DNA of 64,000 bases from Salvia splendens (Eukaryota > Streptophyta > Magnoliopsida > Lamiales > Lamiaceae). The position numbers and the translations under genes were made by a program. The notes beneath the pieces were generated by a model. It saw only the letters and a program-made list of their open reading frames with translations. It did no database searches and was not told where the DNA came from. Below are positions 22,394 through 34,813 of the stretch, piece after piece (the first letter of the stretch is position 1; every line of letters begins with the position of its first letter). The DNA is taken from NCBI RefSeq assembly GCF_004379255.2, contig NC_056042.1:29677928-29741927 (forward strand), in the 5' to 3' direction.

Positions 22394-25300
22394 TTACAAA
22401 TGGAACTTTTTGAGGTTGGAAATGTGCCATGTTCGGGGTACCTGTTCTCCTGACATGTGAGCCAATTTGTAAGACCCTTTGCCGAGGACTTCTGACACCC
22501 GATACGGACCTTCCCATGTGGGTTCGAGCTTGCCCAGCTTTTCTGCTCGGCTTACTTCGTTGTTTCTCAAAACGAGATTTCCCACTTGAAATTGCAGCTT
22601 CTTCACCCTTTGGTTGTAATACCGGGCTACTTGCTCCTTGTACTTGGCTGCTTTTATGCATGCCAATTCTCTTCTTTCTTCGGCAAGATCTAGCTCGGCT
22701 CTCAGTCCGTCGTCATTCATTTCTGAGGAGAAATTTAGAGTTCGGGGACTGGGTACGCCGATCTCCACCGGAATTACGGCTTCAGTGCCGTACACCAGAC
22801 TGTACGGAGTTTCACCGTTGGAGGTTGTGGGTGTAGTTCGGTAGGACCATAGGACTTGAGGGAGATTTTCTACCCATTGTCCTTTGGCTTGTTCTAACCG
22901 AGCTTTTAACCCTTTCACCAGGATACGATTTGTTACCTCCGTTTGTCCGTTTGCTTGTGGATGAGAGACCGAAGTGAACCGCTGTTGAATATTCAGCTCT
23001 TGGCACCAATTCTTGAACGTCTTGTCGGTGAACTGAGTCCCGTTATCCGAGATGAGGATGTGGGGGATGCCAAATCGGCACACTATGTTCTTCCAGACGA
23101 AGTCCAATGTCTTTGAGCTCGTTATCGTAGCTAATGGTTCAGCTTCCACCCACTTCGTAAAGTAGTCCACGGCAACGATTAGGAATTTCATTTGCCGAGG
23201 AGCTTGAGGAAGTGGTCCCACTATGTCTATGCCCCATTACATAAAAGGCCAAGGGCTTTGCATAGTGGATAGATCGGTCTGCGGCATCCTTGGGATATTT
23301 GCATGGATTTGGCACTTCGGGCATGTCTTGACGAGCTGCACTGCTTCTTGTACCAAGGTTGGCCAATAATATCCCCATCTCAGAACTTTTTTAGCTAAAG
23401 CTCTGGCTCCGATGTGGCTACCGCACGATCCTTCATGAACTTCTCTGAGGATGTAGTCCGTCTCTTCTGGTCCTACGCACCGCAATAACGGCTGGAGGTA
23501 AGACTTTCTAAAGAGGACTCCTTCATGAAGTTCGTACCGAAGTGCTCGGCACGTGATCTTCCGAGCTTCTCTCTTATCCTCGGGCAATTGTCCTTGATCC
23601 AGATACTGCAAGATCGGCGTCATCCAGTTCGGCGAGCTGGATACTGAATGTACCTCGGCTTCATCAATGCTTCGATGCATTAATTCTTCCGCTTTTGAGC
23701 TCGGATCTGAGGCCAACTTACTTAAGGTATCTGCTCGGCTATTTTCCGCTCTGGGAATGCGGATTATCCGAAAATAGGAGAAACTTCGGCTGATGCTTTG
23801 CGCTTTGTCCAAATACTTCTTCATTCTCTCGTCACGAGCTTCACTTGTACCCAACATGTGATTTACTATGACTTGTGAATCACAATGGACTTTGAGAGAT
23901 TTGACGAGCAGACTTTGCGCTAATTGGAGTCCGGCAAGGAGGGCTTCGTACTCGGCTTCATTATTAGTAGTGGGGAATAGGAACCGAAGTGAGTAGGTTA
24001 CCTCGTGTCCGTCGGGAGCGACGAGTAAAATACCAGCTCCACTTCCCATCTTGTTTGAAGCTCCATCTACGAATCCGCTCCAGCAGTCTGGCGGCTCTAC
24101 TTCGGATTCCAAGGGCTGTGCTAGTTCGGCATTGGCAGAATTTTTCTGTTCGGCAATGACAGGGATTGCTTGATCGAACTTGGCCTCTGTAAGAAAATCT
24201 GCCAAGGCTTGTCCCTTGATGGCTTTCCGAGGTAGGTACTCGATTGAGTGTTCTCCCAGCTCTATGGCCCATTTGGCGATTCTGCCTGATGCTTCTGGCT
24301 TGGTCAAAACTTGCCGAAGAGGCAGATCGGTTAAGACGCATACCTTGTGAGCATAGAAGTATGGCCGCAGTCTCCTTGCTGCATTTACTAACGCCAGAGC
24401 AATTTTTTCCAGAGGTTGATACCTTGTTTCTGGACCTCTTAATGCTCGGCTTGTAAAGTAGATGGGAAACTGCTTTAGGCCTTCTTCTCGTACAAGCACC
24501 GCGCTGATGGTTCGATCTGATGCCGCTAAGTATAAGAATATTACTTCGGCTTCGGTTGGAGCAGAGAGAATAGGAAGCTCGGCTAGATAACTTTTGAGCT
24601 CGTCAAAGGCCTTTTTCTGCTCGGCTCCCCACTCGAACTTTGGTGCCTTTTTCAACACCTTGAAGAACGGCAGTTGTTTTTTCGGCTGCTTGGGAAAGGA
24701 ATCGATTCAGTGCGGCTAGACATCCGGTTAGCCTTTGCACGTCATGTATGGACTTCGGCATTGCCATGTTCTGAACGACTTGAACTTTTGAGGGGTTTGC
24801 CTTGAGTCCGTCCTTTGAAACCCAACAACCCAGAAACTTTCCCGAATCTACCAAAAAGGTACATTTTTGGGGGTTGAGTTTGAGGTTGGCTTTTCGGAGC
24901 ACGTTGAGAGTGGATTTGAGGTTGTCTTCATACTCCGAAGTGCTTTTGCTTTTGACAACTATGTCGTCGACATACACTTCAACCTGTTTTCCGATTAGGT
25001 GCCGAAAAAGCTTGTCTACCATCCTTTGATAAGTGGCTCCGGCATTCTTTAAACCGAATGGCATCTTTTTATAAGCGAAAATGCCGAAATCGGTAATGAA
25101 AGCTGTTTTCGGAGCGTCACTCTCATCCATCAATACTTGGTGATATCCTTTGTATAAATCAAGAAAACAGAAAATTTCGAAGCCGATCAAAGCTTCTACT
25201 TTTTTATCTATATTCGGAAGGGGATAGCAATCTTTAGGACAGTGCTTGTTTAGATCGGTAAAATCTATGCACATCCGCCATCCTCCTTCTTTTTTCTTGA

Positions 25301-25691
25301 TCATCACAGGATTAGCCACCCAAGAAGGATATTTCACCTCGAATAATACATCCGCTTTTAGTAATTGGCGGACTTCGTCATGGATGACTTGGCTTCTTTC
25401 TGCCGCAAAGAGTCTTTGCTTCTGTTTTACTGGCCGTATTGAAGGATCAATATTTAACCGATGAGTGATTACCTCGGGGGGCACTCCGGTCATGTCCAAC
25501 GGAGACCATGCAAAGACATCTTTGTACTCCTTGAGGAGCTGAATGGTCTTTTCCCGGAGTAGAGGCGTTCCTGCGAAACCGATCTTGACCGCTCTGGATG
25601 GATCATCTTCGTATAACTGAACGGTCATTGAGTTCGGCTCTGAAGTGACTTCGGTCATCTCGCTTGCCTCTGACTCCGGTTGCTGTGATTG
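22394..25691 (-). pseudogene. Gypsy copy 1 pol (RT-RNase H-aRNase H-integrase), disabled
   Basis: It continues in frame after the UAG at 25692-25694. The reverse transcriptase part (YVDDIVVKSK) is intact to about 24684. An extra T in the run at 24674-24684 (relative to copy 2) shifts the frame there, and a CAA-to-TAA change gives an in-frame stop at 23237-23239 between the integrase zinc finger and its catalytic core. The remaining frame (22394-23236) has the integrase core with VAVDYFTKW, ISDNGTQF and HPQANGQTE. The two RNase H domains lie between RT and integrase. Compared with copy 2 the rest is nearly identical, so both lesions are recent. Confidence 0.9.
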
Positions 25692-25694
25692 CTA
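25686..25694 (-). promoter_or_regulatory. Candidate stop-codon readthrough signal between gag-pro and pol (UAG CAA UCA)
   Basis: The gag-pro frame ends in TAG and the pol frame follows in the same phase. The nine bases are TAGCAATCA, which fits the UAG-CAR-YYA consensus for strong readthrough known from tobamovirus replicase genes. Copy 2 has the identical context at 39405-39413. Confidence 0.6.
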
Positions 25695-27773
25695 TGCTTG
25701 ATGGTGCCGAACTGATTGCTCGGCACTTTTAAGCGCAATCTGCAGACATTCTTTTGCTCTCTTTTGATCACCTCGGATGACCGCTATCCCACCTTTAGTG
25801 GGGATCTTGATGGTGAGGTGATAAGTAGAGCAAACGGCCCGAACTGTGTTGAGCCAGTCTCTCCCCAGGATGATGTTGTACGGGGACCGAGCTTTCACCA
25901 CAAAGAACTCGATCATCGTATTGGAGCTTGTAGGCGCTTTTCCCACCGTGATCGGAAGGCTGATAATACCTTCAGGGCGGGTGTCCTCCTGGGCGAAACT
26001 TTTCAGAGGAAGTGGAGCCGGACTGAGCCGAGCTGGATCCACTTCCATTTTATCGAAACATTCTTTAAAAAGAATGCTGACTGACGCTCCTGTATCCACA
26101 AATACTCTGTGGATCAGTTTGTTTGCCACTCCGGCTTGAATGACAATAGCGTCTTGGTGAGGAGAGATGGCTGGGACGGGATCGGCGTCTGAAAATGTAA
26201 TCACTTCGTCTTTCTTCAGCCTTTTATGTGTTGGCTCCTCTTGATTGGAACCTCTGCGTTCTGCTTTTAGGGACGACTTAGTCTTCCCGGCAGGGAGAGC
26301 ATCAATAGTCTGGATTACTCCATCATATTGCGGCTCGTCGTCGTCTTCGGGATCCTCATGCTTTTTCGGATCCTGAGGATTGCAGTTCGCACCTCTCTGC
26401 CTTTTGTTCTTTTTCGGCTGCTTGCTTTGGTATTTTTTTAACGTTCCTGTTTTCACAAGAACATCAATACCTGCAGCCAAATTTCGGCACTCCTCGGTAT
26501 CGTGACCGTGGGTTTGATGGAAGGAGCAATATTGATCCTGAGGTCGCCGCGCGGCTGATTTCGTCATCCGCTTTGGTCTTTCGAACATATCGGAATGTAG
26601 TTCGAAAATTTCCGCTCTTGACTTGTTCAGCGGTACGAACTGAGCGGGCGGCTTCTCGGGATTGAGACGGGGTCCCAATCTGTCTTGCACCGGAGCCCTT
26701 TGAATTCTTTCAAATGGAGTCCGGCGAGGATGTCCCTGATCGCTATGATCGGGCTTCCTTCTGTCTCCTCGGGACGATGAGCTGTCTAACGACCGTTTGC
26801 GACGGTCTGCCTCATCGGCCCGGGAGTACTGGTCCACAATGTCCCACATTTCCTGAGCTGTCTGCGGACCGCACTCAACGAGCTTCCTGTAGAGAGCTCC
26901 GGGCAGGATTCCATTTTGGAATGCCGAGATGACAAGCAGATCGTTGAGATCGTCTACTTGCAGGCATTCCTTGTGGAATCTTGTCATAAAGTCGCTGATT
27001 TTTTCGTCGCGACCTTGACGAATGGAAAGCAGCTGAGCCGAAGTAATTCGGGCTTCCGCTTTCTGAAAGAACCTCCTGTGGAAAGCATCCATTAGATCTC
27101 GGTAGGATCTAATGCTGCCTTGAGGAAGGCTGTCGAACCACCTTCTGGCGTTCCCGATGAGCAGCTCGGGGAACAGCTTGCACATATGGACCTCATTGAG
27201 ATCCTGGTTCGCCATGTTATACTGATAGCGTCCCAGGAAGTCATGAGGATCCACCAACCCATCATAAGTCATTGACGGTGTCCGGTAGTTCCGCGGCAAA
27301 GGAGTTCGGGTGATATCGTCCGAGAACGGAGTCTTTAATGCTCCGTACATGGTGAACCCGACATCTCTTCGGTACGGAGGAGATGGAGTTCTCTTGTGGT
27401 TCCGGTACCGAGGAGGAACAGGAACATGTCGGGGTTGAGGATTCTTTCTCCTGGAAGACACGTCACTACTGCGGTAGTGACTTTCATGCCTAGATGAGGA
27501 GGGAGAATCCGTCGTTGTCTTCTCCAGCTGTTGGCTCTTCTGCAGGAAGGTTAAGAACTCCTCCTGCTTCTCGGCCAAGAACAGCTTGACAGCTTCATTT
27601 AAATCGGGCTGCTGGGAAGACTCGGTGCGATGACTCCTGGAGTGGCTTGTTCCTTCTTCGTGAGAACCGGAGGTAGATGTCTCCCGAGGCCGTTTTTCAG
27701 ACCTGCGAGCTGGACTAGCTTTCTCACGGTTATCACGAACGGTATTATGGGTAGTGTGTGATCTGGTATGCAT
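25692..27773 (-). CDS. Gypsy copy 1 Gag-protease, intact
   Basis: 693 residues from the ATG at 27773 (MHTRSHTT), chosen because copy 2 starts at the matching MHARSH. The frame is open nine codons further upstream. The retrotransposon Gag core has RSYRDLMDAFHRRFFQKAEA and QGRDEKISDFMTRFHKE. A CSFHQTHGHDTEEC knuckle-like motif follows at about residue 440, then the aspartic protease with VFVDTGASVS at about 575. It ends HHQA then TAG. The N-terminus is rich in charged, low-complexity sequence and diverges from copy 2 more than the rest. Confidence 0.92.
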   Translation of the reverse strand: MHTRSHTTHNTVRDNREKASPARRSEKRPRETSTSGSHEEGTSHSRSHRTESSQQPDLNEAVKLFLAEKQEEFLTFLQKSQQLEKTTTDSPSSSRHESHYRSSDVSSRRKNPQPRHVPVPPRYRNHKRTPSPPYRRDVGFTMYGALKTPFSDDITRTPLPRNYRTPSMTYDGLVDPHDFLGRYQYNMANQDLNEVHMCKLFPELLIGNARRWFDSLPQGSIRSYRDLMDAFHRRFFQKAEARITSAQLLSIRQGRDEKISDFMTRFHKECLQVDDLNDLLVISAFQNGILPGALYRKLVECGPQTAQEMWDIVDQYSRADEADRRKRSLDSSSSRGDRRKPDHSDQGHPRRTPFERIQRAPVQDRLGPRLNPEKPPAQFVPLNKSRAEIFELHSDMFERPKRMTKSAARRPQDQYCSFHQTHGHDTEECRNLAAGIDVLVKTGTLKKYQSKQPKKNKRQRGANCNPQDPKKHEDPEDDDEPQYDGVIQTIDALPAGKTKSSLKAERRGSNQEEPTHKRLKKDEVITFSDADPVPAISPHQDAIVIQAGVANKLIHRVFVDTGASVSILFKECFDKMEVDPARLSPAPLPLKSFAQEDTRPEGIISLPITVGKAPTSSNTMIEFFVVKARSPYNIILGRDWLNTVRAVCSTYHLTIKIPTKGGIAVIRGDQKRAKECLQIALKSAEQSVRHHQA

Positions 27774-29662
27774 TTTTCTGGGGTGGAAAAAATGGATCAA
27801 AAATTCGCTTTATCACAAATTTTGTTCTTCGTTCCCACAGACGGCGCCAGTGATGAATCGGCGAATTTTTGATGGCGATGAATGCTGGTAGAGAATAAAG
27901 ATCACGACACAATGAATTTACGTGGTTCGATTTACTGAGGTAAATCTACGTCCACGGGAAGAAAAGAGGGCAGAGTTGTATTGCTTGATCTGTTTTCTAC
28001 AGCTTACAATACAGACTTGCTATTTTGTATTTTATCTCTAGAGATCGAGAGAATGTAACCCTATCTATCAGATCTAGGTTCTATTTATACAAAGGACCAA
28101 GATCGTGGCATGCAGCTATTTACTAGGTAGTGGATGTCGTGGAGATCGTGGCGATCTTGCATGGGTCCACTATCCTGCATGAGTTAATGACTGCTTGACA
28201 CCACTAAATAGATCGTGGGTGTAGTGGAGGTGGAAATCCTGCATGAGTCCACTATCTCCTAGTTCGGTCAAATACTGAGACCGAACTGCTGAATTATTGC
28301 CGAGCAGCTTTTGCCGATTTGAGAGTAGAGCTTGATGCCGACCTGAGAGCAGAGTTTGATTGGTTGGCTTTTACCGAGCTGTAGGCTGGGGCCGAACTCT
28401 TTGGTTGTGCCGAACTGAACTCTTTAGTCATGCCGGACTGATACTCTTTAGTCATGCCGAACTGATACTCTTTCTTGGGCTTTACTGCTGTTGGGCTTGT
28501 TTAGTACGTACTCCATCACTCATCTAATCCTAATAAGCCAACTAGTAAGGACTATGAGTTGCAACGATTAAATAAAACACTTTTTTACTATAAATTTGCA
28601 TCCTATTATTGTAACGTATTTAACTTTTATAGATAAAAAAAAATTGTAGCTAGAAATAGATTGTGATTTTCCAATCAAGATAATTAACCTTGGTGCAAAA
28701 ATATGTAATATTCTCGATTAAGACACTTGCCTTAATATATTTATTAAAATGTGTCATCTCTAAGACGGAAGTTAGTCAAATTCCACCAACATGACAGACA
28801 CGCAACGACAATATTTTCCAACAATTTCTCATAATTGAAATCCATCTATTTATTTGAATAGTATAGCTATTTGATAAATGCCAAATTATCCACCAAAATA
28901 ATATCTCGAGCAAAAAACAAAAATAACAGTTAGAGAAGGGAAAACTTGAAGAGAAGGATTGAGGGCTATAAAATCCAAAACTCTCACTCTTCTTCCTCTA
29001 TTTGCTTCATCAATACGTTTATAATGTTAAATCACCATACCTACCAACACATAACAACTGTATTATATACACTCACATTCATTCACTATATTAAAGCAGC
29101 ATAACAGCTTCAGGCTAGCAAAGCATCTCCCCACAAGTCTTGCCTTCCAAAAATTGTAGAATACCACAACTACTTCTCTAGTCAGAGCTTTTGCTTGAGA
29201 GTTTGTCCTGTAATAGAAATACATCGCAAGTCCATGTTTAAAAAGAAGGCTGGGAAGGTTTCACTTTTCAAATCATGACGAATATTCACAGCTCAATAAT
29301 ATAAATATTATCCAGTAAATGCACAAACTTGCATACAATTCATGAATTGCACACAAAACAGGAGTTTTAGTATGACAATTCATAGACTTCCAATTTATGA
29401 TGATTTTGATACCAAAATAAATCACCAAATACCAAGCTGATATGGAGGCCGTGATTAATGTACATGATGAACAATACTACGTCATTCCAAACTAAGTACT
29501 GTTGGTCAAACAAAGGAGTCCATGAAGGCAAATCCCGGCATCAGCATCAATATCAACATCAAATTTTTGGATCCTCGATTCATGATAAATTATAACAAAT
29601 CAATAGTCAATGAACCTATTATTTTATTGTGTTTTTCATGATTTGGCCAAAAGTTTTGTATA

Positions 29663-29838
29663 CTCCCTCCGTCTCACCCTAAGTGGAGCATCTCCTATCA
29701 GCATGGTATTTTATGTAGTTTTGTTTTGTGAGTTGAGTGGAGAGAAAATAAAGTACAGAAGATGAAGTTTCCAATTTAGAAATGTGTCAATTAGAGTGGG
29801 CATTTTTAAAAAATGCGTCTCTTAAATTGCAACAGGAG
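29663..29838. mobile_element. Stowaway-like MITE
   Basis: Left end CTCCCTCCGTCTCACCCTAA after TA; right end ttaaattgcaacaggag before TA. It is 176 bp. The right TIR is decayed. Confidence 0.65.
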
Positions 29839-30046
29839 TATCTAATTATTTATAGACCAATAACTCTTACATAGAAATGCTTGCTTGTTCCAGGTGAATG
29901 TGGCAGCAAGTAGGGCTGATAAATCGTGTGGGTTGGGTCGTTATCGAATAAATCCGTTGTCGACCCAGCCCAATAAGGTCTAACCCAAACTCAACCCGAA
30001 ATCATCGGATTCTTATTGGGTCGAGCCAATAAGGACCTACACCAAA

Positions 30047-30190
30047 TAAGGTTTGATCCAAAACCCATTAACTTCGGTCATGTGTGTTCGTGATGGATTT
30101 TCGCATTGTATCGAAAATAAGGCTTGATCCAAACAAATTAACTTCGGTCATGTGTGCTCGTGTTGGATTTTCGTATTGTATCGAAAATTA
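30047..30190. repeat. ~73-bp tandem duplication, two units
   Basis: Two units share tttgatccaaa/cttgatccaaa, ttaacttcggtcatgtgtg, tggattttcg and attgtatcgaaaat in the same order. A glycine-poor, non-coding segment with tgggtcg palindromes precedes it. Confidence 0.7.
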
Positions 30191-30746
30191 CCATCCCTAG
30201 TAGCAACTAGCAAGTATCTGAAATCTAGTATCCTTTTAAGAATCATCCAAAAATGACTGCCATGTCGATTCTCTAATATGGAGTGAAAAGTGGTTGACAC
30301 AAAAGTAATGATAACAAATCAAAAAGAGAAAACAATAACTGAAATTAAAACTCAATCAGAACAATCCTACGAAGAGGCCTACTGGCCTAGACAATCCTTC
30401 GAAAAGGCCCTAGACAATCCTCCGAAGAGGCCTAATAGTCCTCAAAAGAGGCCTATGTTACCGTCCTCAAACACTATATTTTCCGAGAAGTCTAGCTCTT
30501 CTTTTAAAAGAGCTATTTATAGAACTCCTACAAACTCTAAAGAAGGAAAGTAAATCAACTTAAAATTAAACAAGGAAACAAATCAAAGCAAATTGAAAAC
30601 GAATCAAAGCACATCCTATTCATTATCAATCAAGATAACGACGGACAATACATATCATGATGGAAAGAAGTGGCAGAGAATGGAACTAAGGCTGGTGAAT
30701 GCCGAGACAAAGATAAAATGCAAACATGTATGATTCTGAGTTGATA

Positions 30747-33700
30747 TCAGAGAGAGCATACCTTGTGGTCACTTGTAATATAAGAAACAACTACGGTAAT
30801 GTCATCAAGCTTCCCACCATAATAACGGAAACCAGCTTCTTGTGCTGCAGCAGAGAAAGGTGTCTGCCTGTTTTTGTCCTGTGCTCGTTGCCGTGCCAAT
30901 GCTGCTATTTTCTGTGCTGTCACCTGTGGCTTTAAACTAGCTCTTGTAGCTTGAACTACAACAGCAGTAATGTCATTGCTATACAGATTGTCAAATAGCC
31001 CATCAGTCCCAGCTATTATCACATCTCCTGGAGCAACAGGTATTGTAAACACCTGCATCACACACATGAACCATTTAGTTTCATTGTCTTTATTTGTAGC
31101 TTCAGACTACACCAGATCTGCAGAAAAAACATAAGAAATTACGGATGATGTTCAGCCTTTCCAGTTAAACTCTACAAAAATGTGGAATTCTATATAACTC
31201 AATGGCTGGAGAAGCATAACTAATCTATAAATAACAGCTACAAATTATGTGTTACGGATAAGATAAGGCAATCATGAATCCATATAGGTTGTTATCACTG
31301 TCCACTGATAGGATAATGGTTGCTTAATAAAAGCCTTCCCCATATGCCAACAAGAGGCCAAAGTGCTAAATTTCCAGGAAAACAGAAGTTACTAATAGAG
31401 CTGCCAATGTTAGTGACAAGTTAACCATGCAGTGAATAAACGTGCTTCTCGTAAAAGTGGATGTATCACACTAGTAAGTTTTATTCCCAACTGCAACTGC
31501 AACTCCAAACCTTTCAGATGTCTGATTGAAAAATGTCAGGATAGTATGCAGGTCCTAATAGGATAATCACTCAGCAAACCATTGATAAAATAAGTTACAC
31601 CATAAATACAAAATTAGAAGTATGCACATCTAATAATTGATAAAATAAATTACAGCATAAATTAGATTTCCCTTGAAAGGTGTGCACAACTAAATAAGAA
31701 AAACACAAATTTCAAGTCCTTGGAGAGTTTTGATCCTCCAGTTAATAAAAAAATGTAACACTTCACAAATGACTTTTTCTTCTGACAGCATAAACACAGG
31801 CAGAGAGTAAAATCAAAGGAAGGAGCTAAATCACCTGTCCGGAGCTAGGCAAATCGCCAGTACTCCCACACTCCAGCTGATAAGTAAAATTGAAATCATG
31901 CTGCTGAACAGGGGATCTGAAAACTGTACTTCCATCTCTAACAACCATAAACCCACTATCTCCTAAATTAATGGCCTGGAGACCCTACATAAGAAAAGAA
32001 ATTTGAATTAATAAACCACATGAAGTTGGAAGGAACACATTCATCCACATGTCTTTAGGGGAAACAGAGACCTATTAATGCTTCAAAATACTTGGAATCG
32101 CTTTGTCCAGAAAAAAGTATGGTGATTTAAGATTTCTGAGCAGTGTGTTTATAAAATTATACATTGAATGCACATACCTCACCAGTGAGAGCAATAATAC
32201 AAGCAGTTGAGGATCCCTTTGCCCTTGTGCTAGTGTAGGCTTTTTCTAGGACTCTGGCAGGGTCGACAGAACCTCTTGGTTCTTCTTGAATTGCATTGAC
32301 TGAATGTGACATAAGCTCACGTGCATACAAACCTGCATCAACACCTAGATCAGCCCATCCACCAACACCATCAGCTACACCGATGGCTTGTTCATCTAAA
32401 CAAATGAAATGAGCATCTTCTCCGCCAGTTTCTTCCTTGTCAGGATGGGGCAAGTAACATGATCCTGAATTCAGCTTCAAAGCTCTGATGATTGGACTGT
32501 TCCTGCAACCAATCCCAAAATAGTATGAATAAAAGGATGCCATAATGATCTTACTAAAGTTGAAAAGTTTTGTTGGGGATTTAATGAAATTCTAAGCTTC
32601 ATATTGACAGGTCCAGATGGCTGATTGTTAGTTTTAGTGTTTTACAAGGATCACATGGCTAGCACTTCTGGAAAAAAAATGTCCGTGATGCATTGCAAGG
32701 AAACATCTATATATACATACATATGCATGGACATCCACATGTGTGTATTTTATTTTCTCATCCCTTAATCCTAGAACATTGATAAACTAAATAGAATTAT
32801 TTATCATAAAATACAAGAAATTCTCGAAGGATGAATTTTAACCACTAAACAAGTTGGTGGGTGAAGCTACAGTAATATGAGTAACCACTAACCTGACCTA
32901 GCAGAAGAGTGATGTAAAAAGAAATAGTTGCTCTGTGATATGTAAAATATTTTTCTTATAGAAGTAAAATTAAAAAATTGAAGAGAACATACAGCTCAGA
33001 TGAAACAGCAGAGGTTGACCGCTGTTCTTCTTTCACGGATTTCTCAAATGATACCTCTGGTGCAGTGCCGGAAGATGAAAATACAGGTGATGATAGATAA
33101 GAACGCTCAAATCCAAATCCAAGGAATGGATTGCTACTCCCCTTTCTCTTCGCGCCATTGTATATGAAATAACCATACAACAAGAAGTTATTAGGCTGCT
33201 CTTTATTTCTGAAACTCATGGTAGCGCTTCTACAATATTCAGCGCTACTCCTTTTATACACACAAGAAGAGTGATATGAAGCAGCACCATGTTTAACATG
33301 TCTAGGAGACAAATTTCCAATAGAGCACTCTGTGTGAGCCAATCTGGACCCACAACCAGCCATAAGTGATTTCTGAGAGCTGATCCCAGAGACTTTAGAA
33401 GGCCTTGATTGCAAACAATCAATGTGATACCCACAAACCTGAAATGAAGGCCCCGAAATAGATGGTATGGAAACTGCTCGAGAAAATGATTCAACAACTG
33501 AAAGGTTTCTTCTTCGATTGGCTAAATGTAGATCCGCTTGAGCAGCAGCAAGAGTACCAGACCGAACAAATATATGTGGGTCACTATTTCTTTCAGAGGG
33601 TACAAAATGTAACAGCCTAGAGCGGCCAACCAACAACCTCCCCTGGCCAATCAAATCATCTATCTGACCTTGAATACCAGTTTCTTGCCCATATATTGAT

Positions 33701-33756
33701 CTCCAGAATCCTTGCCAGATTGCACCACGAAATCTTGAAAATTTATTGGATGGCAT
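30747..33756 (-). CDS. Probable protein phosphatase 2C (PP2C55/PP2C80-like), four coding exons
   Basis: Exons 33756-32993, 32502-32178, 31984-31835 and 31052-30747, all with GT..AG introns and consistent phase, give 514 residues. PP2C enzymes are Mg/Mn-dependent Ser/Thr phosphatases. Visible metal and phosphate motifs: ED at 283-284, DGVGGW at 299-304, GDSG around 371-374, GTDGLFDN with Asp at about 430, and DDITVVV at about 496. This short SpoIIE-like PP2C form with a long (about 250-residue) N-terminal extension starting [15 protein letters not shown] resembles Arabidopsis PP2C55/PP2C80. The N-terminus is basic and may be organellar. The last residues VCSL follow a possible donor (AAG|GTATGC), so a small alternative last exon cannot be excluded. 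Gypsy copy 2 interrupts its upstream leader. Confidence 0.9.
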
Positions 33757-34721
33757 TTCCCTGGCTCAATTGAAGTAAATCTGGTAGCCTTTTGAAACAG
33801 ATGATACAATCACAACTACAACCAAGAGAAGATAATCTCATACTCCCAATATATATATATCTCAACCAGAATACAGGAGCACCGGCCTCTCTTAAGTATG
33901 TTAAATGAATGAACCTGACAAACGAAAAGAACATACTGTCAGGGAGAATGTAATGAAAAACACAAAAGAATTCTCCTTTTCCACAAACAAAAAGAAGAGC
34001 TTATCAATTTTTTTCTAAAGAAGCCTAATTTTTTTTCACCCCTGATTGCTTACCCATAATTTCTACTTGGTGCCAGCCTTCTATACAATTTAAATAAATG
34101 AAAAATTTCATGCCTGGGCAACTTAAACGCCAAATTATCATTGAATGCAAAACTAGTAGTTAACCAATTCTGAATGGGAAAATTTAGAATTGCGATCCGG
34201 AAATTTGCAATTCCTTTTTTTAATTGAACAATACAGACTAATCTGTCTGCTTTCTTGTTTTACATGAGAAGCAACCAAACAAACAAATGGAGGGATCTCA
34301 AGAAAGAAAGAGGTCACACCAACGTCATATAAATTACCCCTAAATTGAATCAACTAACCCTAATCCCCCGTGATAAAAAATCAACAACTTCAGCCCAGAC
34401 CAAATCCTTGAACAAATTATGATTCAATACAAGTTGTTCCCATCATAATATTTGCTGCTTGTCTACGCAGCACTGATTCTAGAAAAAATTGGCAGCGAAA
34501 GTAGCCCAGAATACATCAACAAACAAACACAAGAGCTATAAAAGAGGAAAATATAAGAGACGGATGAAAAAGGGAGAAATCCTTGTAAAATAAACACTGA
34601 AGAGATGGAAATCGCCCCTTACATCAATCAAAATTGAAAAGCTGAAGAAGATGAAGATATGTACCTTTAATATTCTGAGGGATCTCGTGAGCGGCCAGTG
34701 TGACCGTAAACGGTCGTCCGC
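33757..34721 (-). other. PP2C 5' leader: likely 5' UTR intron and first non-coding exon
   Basis: On the minus strand a good donor, AAAG|GTACAT, ends a putative non-coding exon at 34665. A plausible acceptor, taccag|ATTTAC, starts an exon at about 33780, 24 nt before the ATG. The non-coding exon would begin beyond the gypsy insertion at 34722. This is inferred from splice signals only. Confidence 0.45.
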
Positions 34722-34795
34722 TGATGAATCCGCGAATTTCTGGTGGTAGTAAATGCAGGAAAGTAGAAATCACAACACAGAGATTTACGTGGTTC

Positions 34796-34813
34796 GATTT
34801 ACTGAGGTAAATC
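34796..34813. other. LTR hairpin GATTTAC-TGAG-GTAAATC
   Basis: A perfect 7-bp stem with a 4-nt loop, conserved in all four LTRs of the two gypsy copies (also 20905-20922, 27929-27946 and 41654-41671) inside the most conserved LTR block. It lies in the probable R/U5 region. A role in RNA processing or polyadenylation is inference. Confidence 0.5.

Larger units (their letters stand above)
20827..28518 (-). mobile_element. Ty3/gypsy Tat-type LTR retrotransposon, copy 1
   Basis: LTRs 20827-21494 and 27851-28518 are both 668 bp with TGATGAATC..CTCCATCA ends, and I see no difference between them. The flanking 5-mers CCCAT (20822-20826) and CTCAT (28519-28523) match at four of five positions, a TSD with one later change. 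The primer site 27831-27849 reads TGGCGCCGTCTGTGGGAAC on the minus strand, and the polypurine tract near 21495-21505 reads GGGGGGGTAG. Reading on the minus strand it has gag-pro, an in-frame UAG, then pol with RT, RNase H, a second RNase H and integrase. The second RNase H before integrase is the hallmark of the Tat clade. Pol is broken, so this copy is not autonomous. Confidence 0.95.
28519..30746. other. Intergenic between gypsy copy 1 and the PP2C gene
   Basis: AT-rich. It contains a Stowaway MITE (29663-29838), a ~73-bp direct duplication (about 30047-30190, each with taacttcggtcatgtgtg and gtatcgaaaat), and a short repeat of gaagaggcct / gacaatcct blocks (30365-30455). The open frame 30290-30553 is a product of these repeats and is not called. 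A ctataaaatcc motif at 28968 has no gene after it. Confidence 0.5.

Noticed and set aside
30290..30553. 87-residue open frame downstream of the PP2C gene
   Set aside because: It is built from the gaagaggcct repeats and has no recognisable domain; a terminal PP2C exon there could not be shown.
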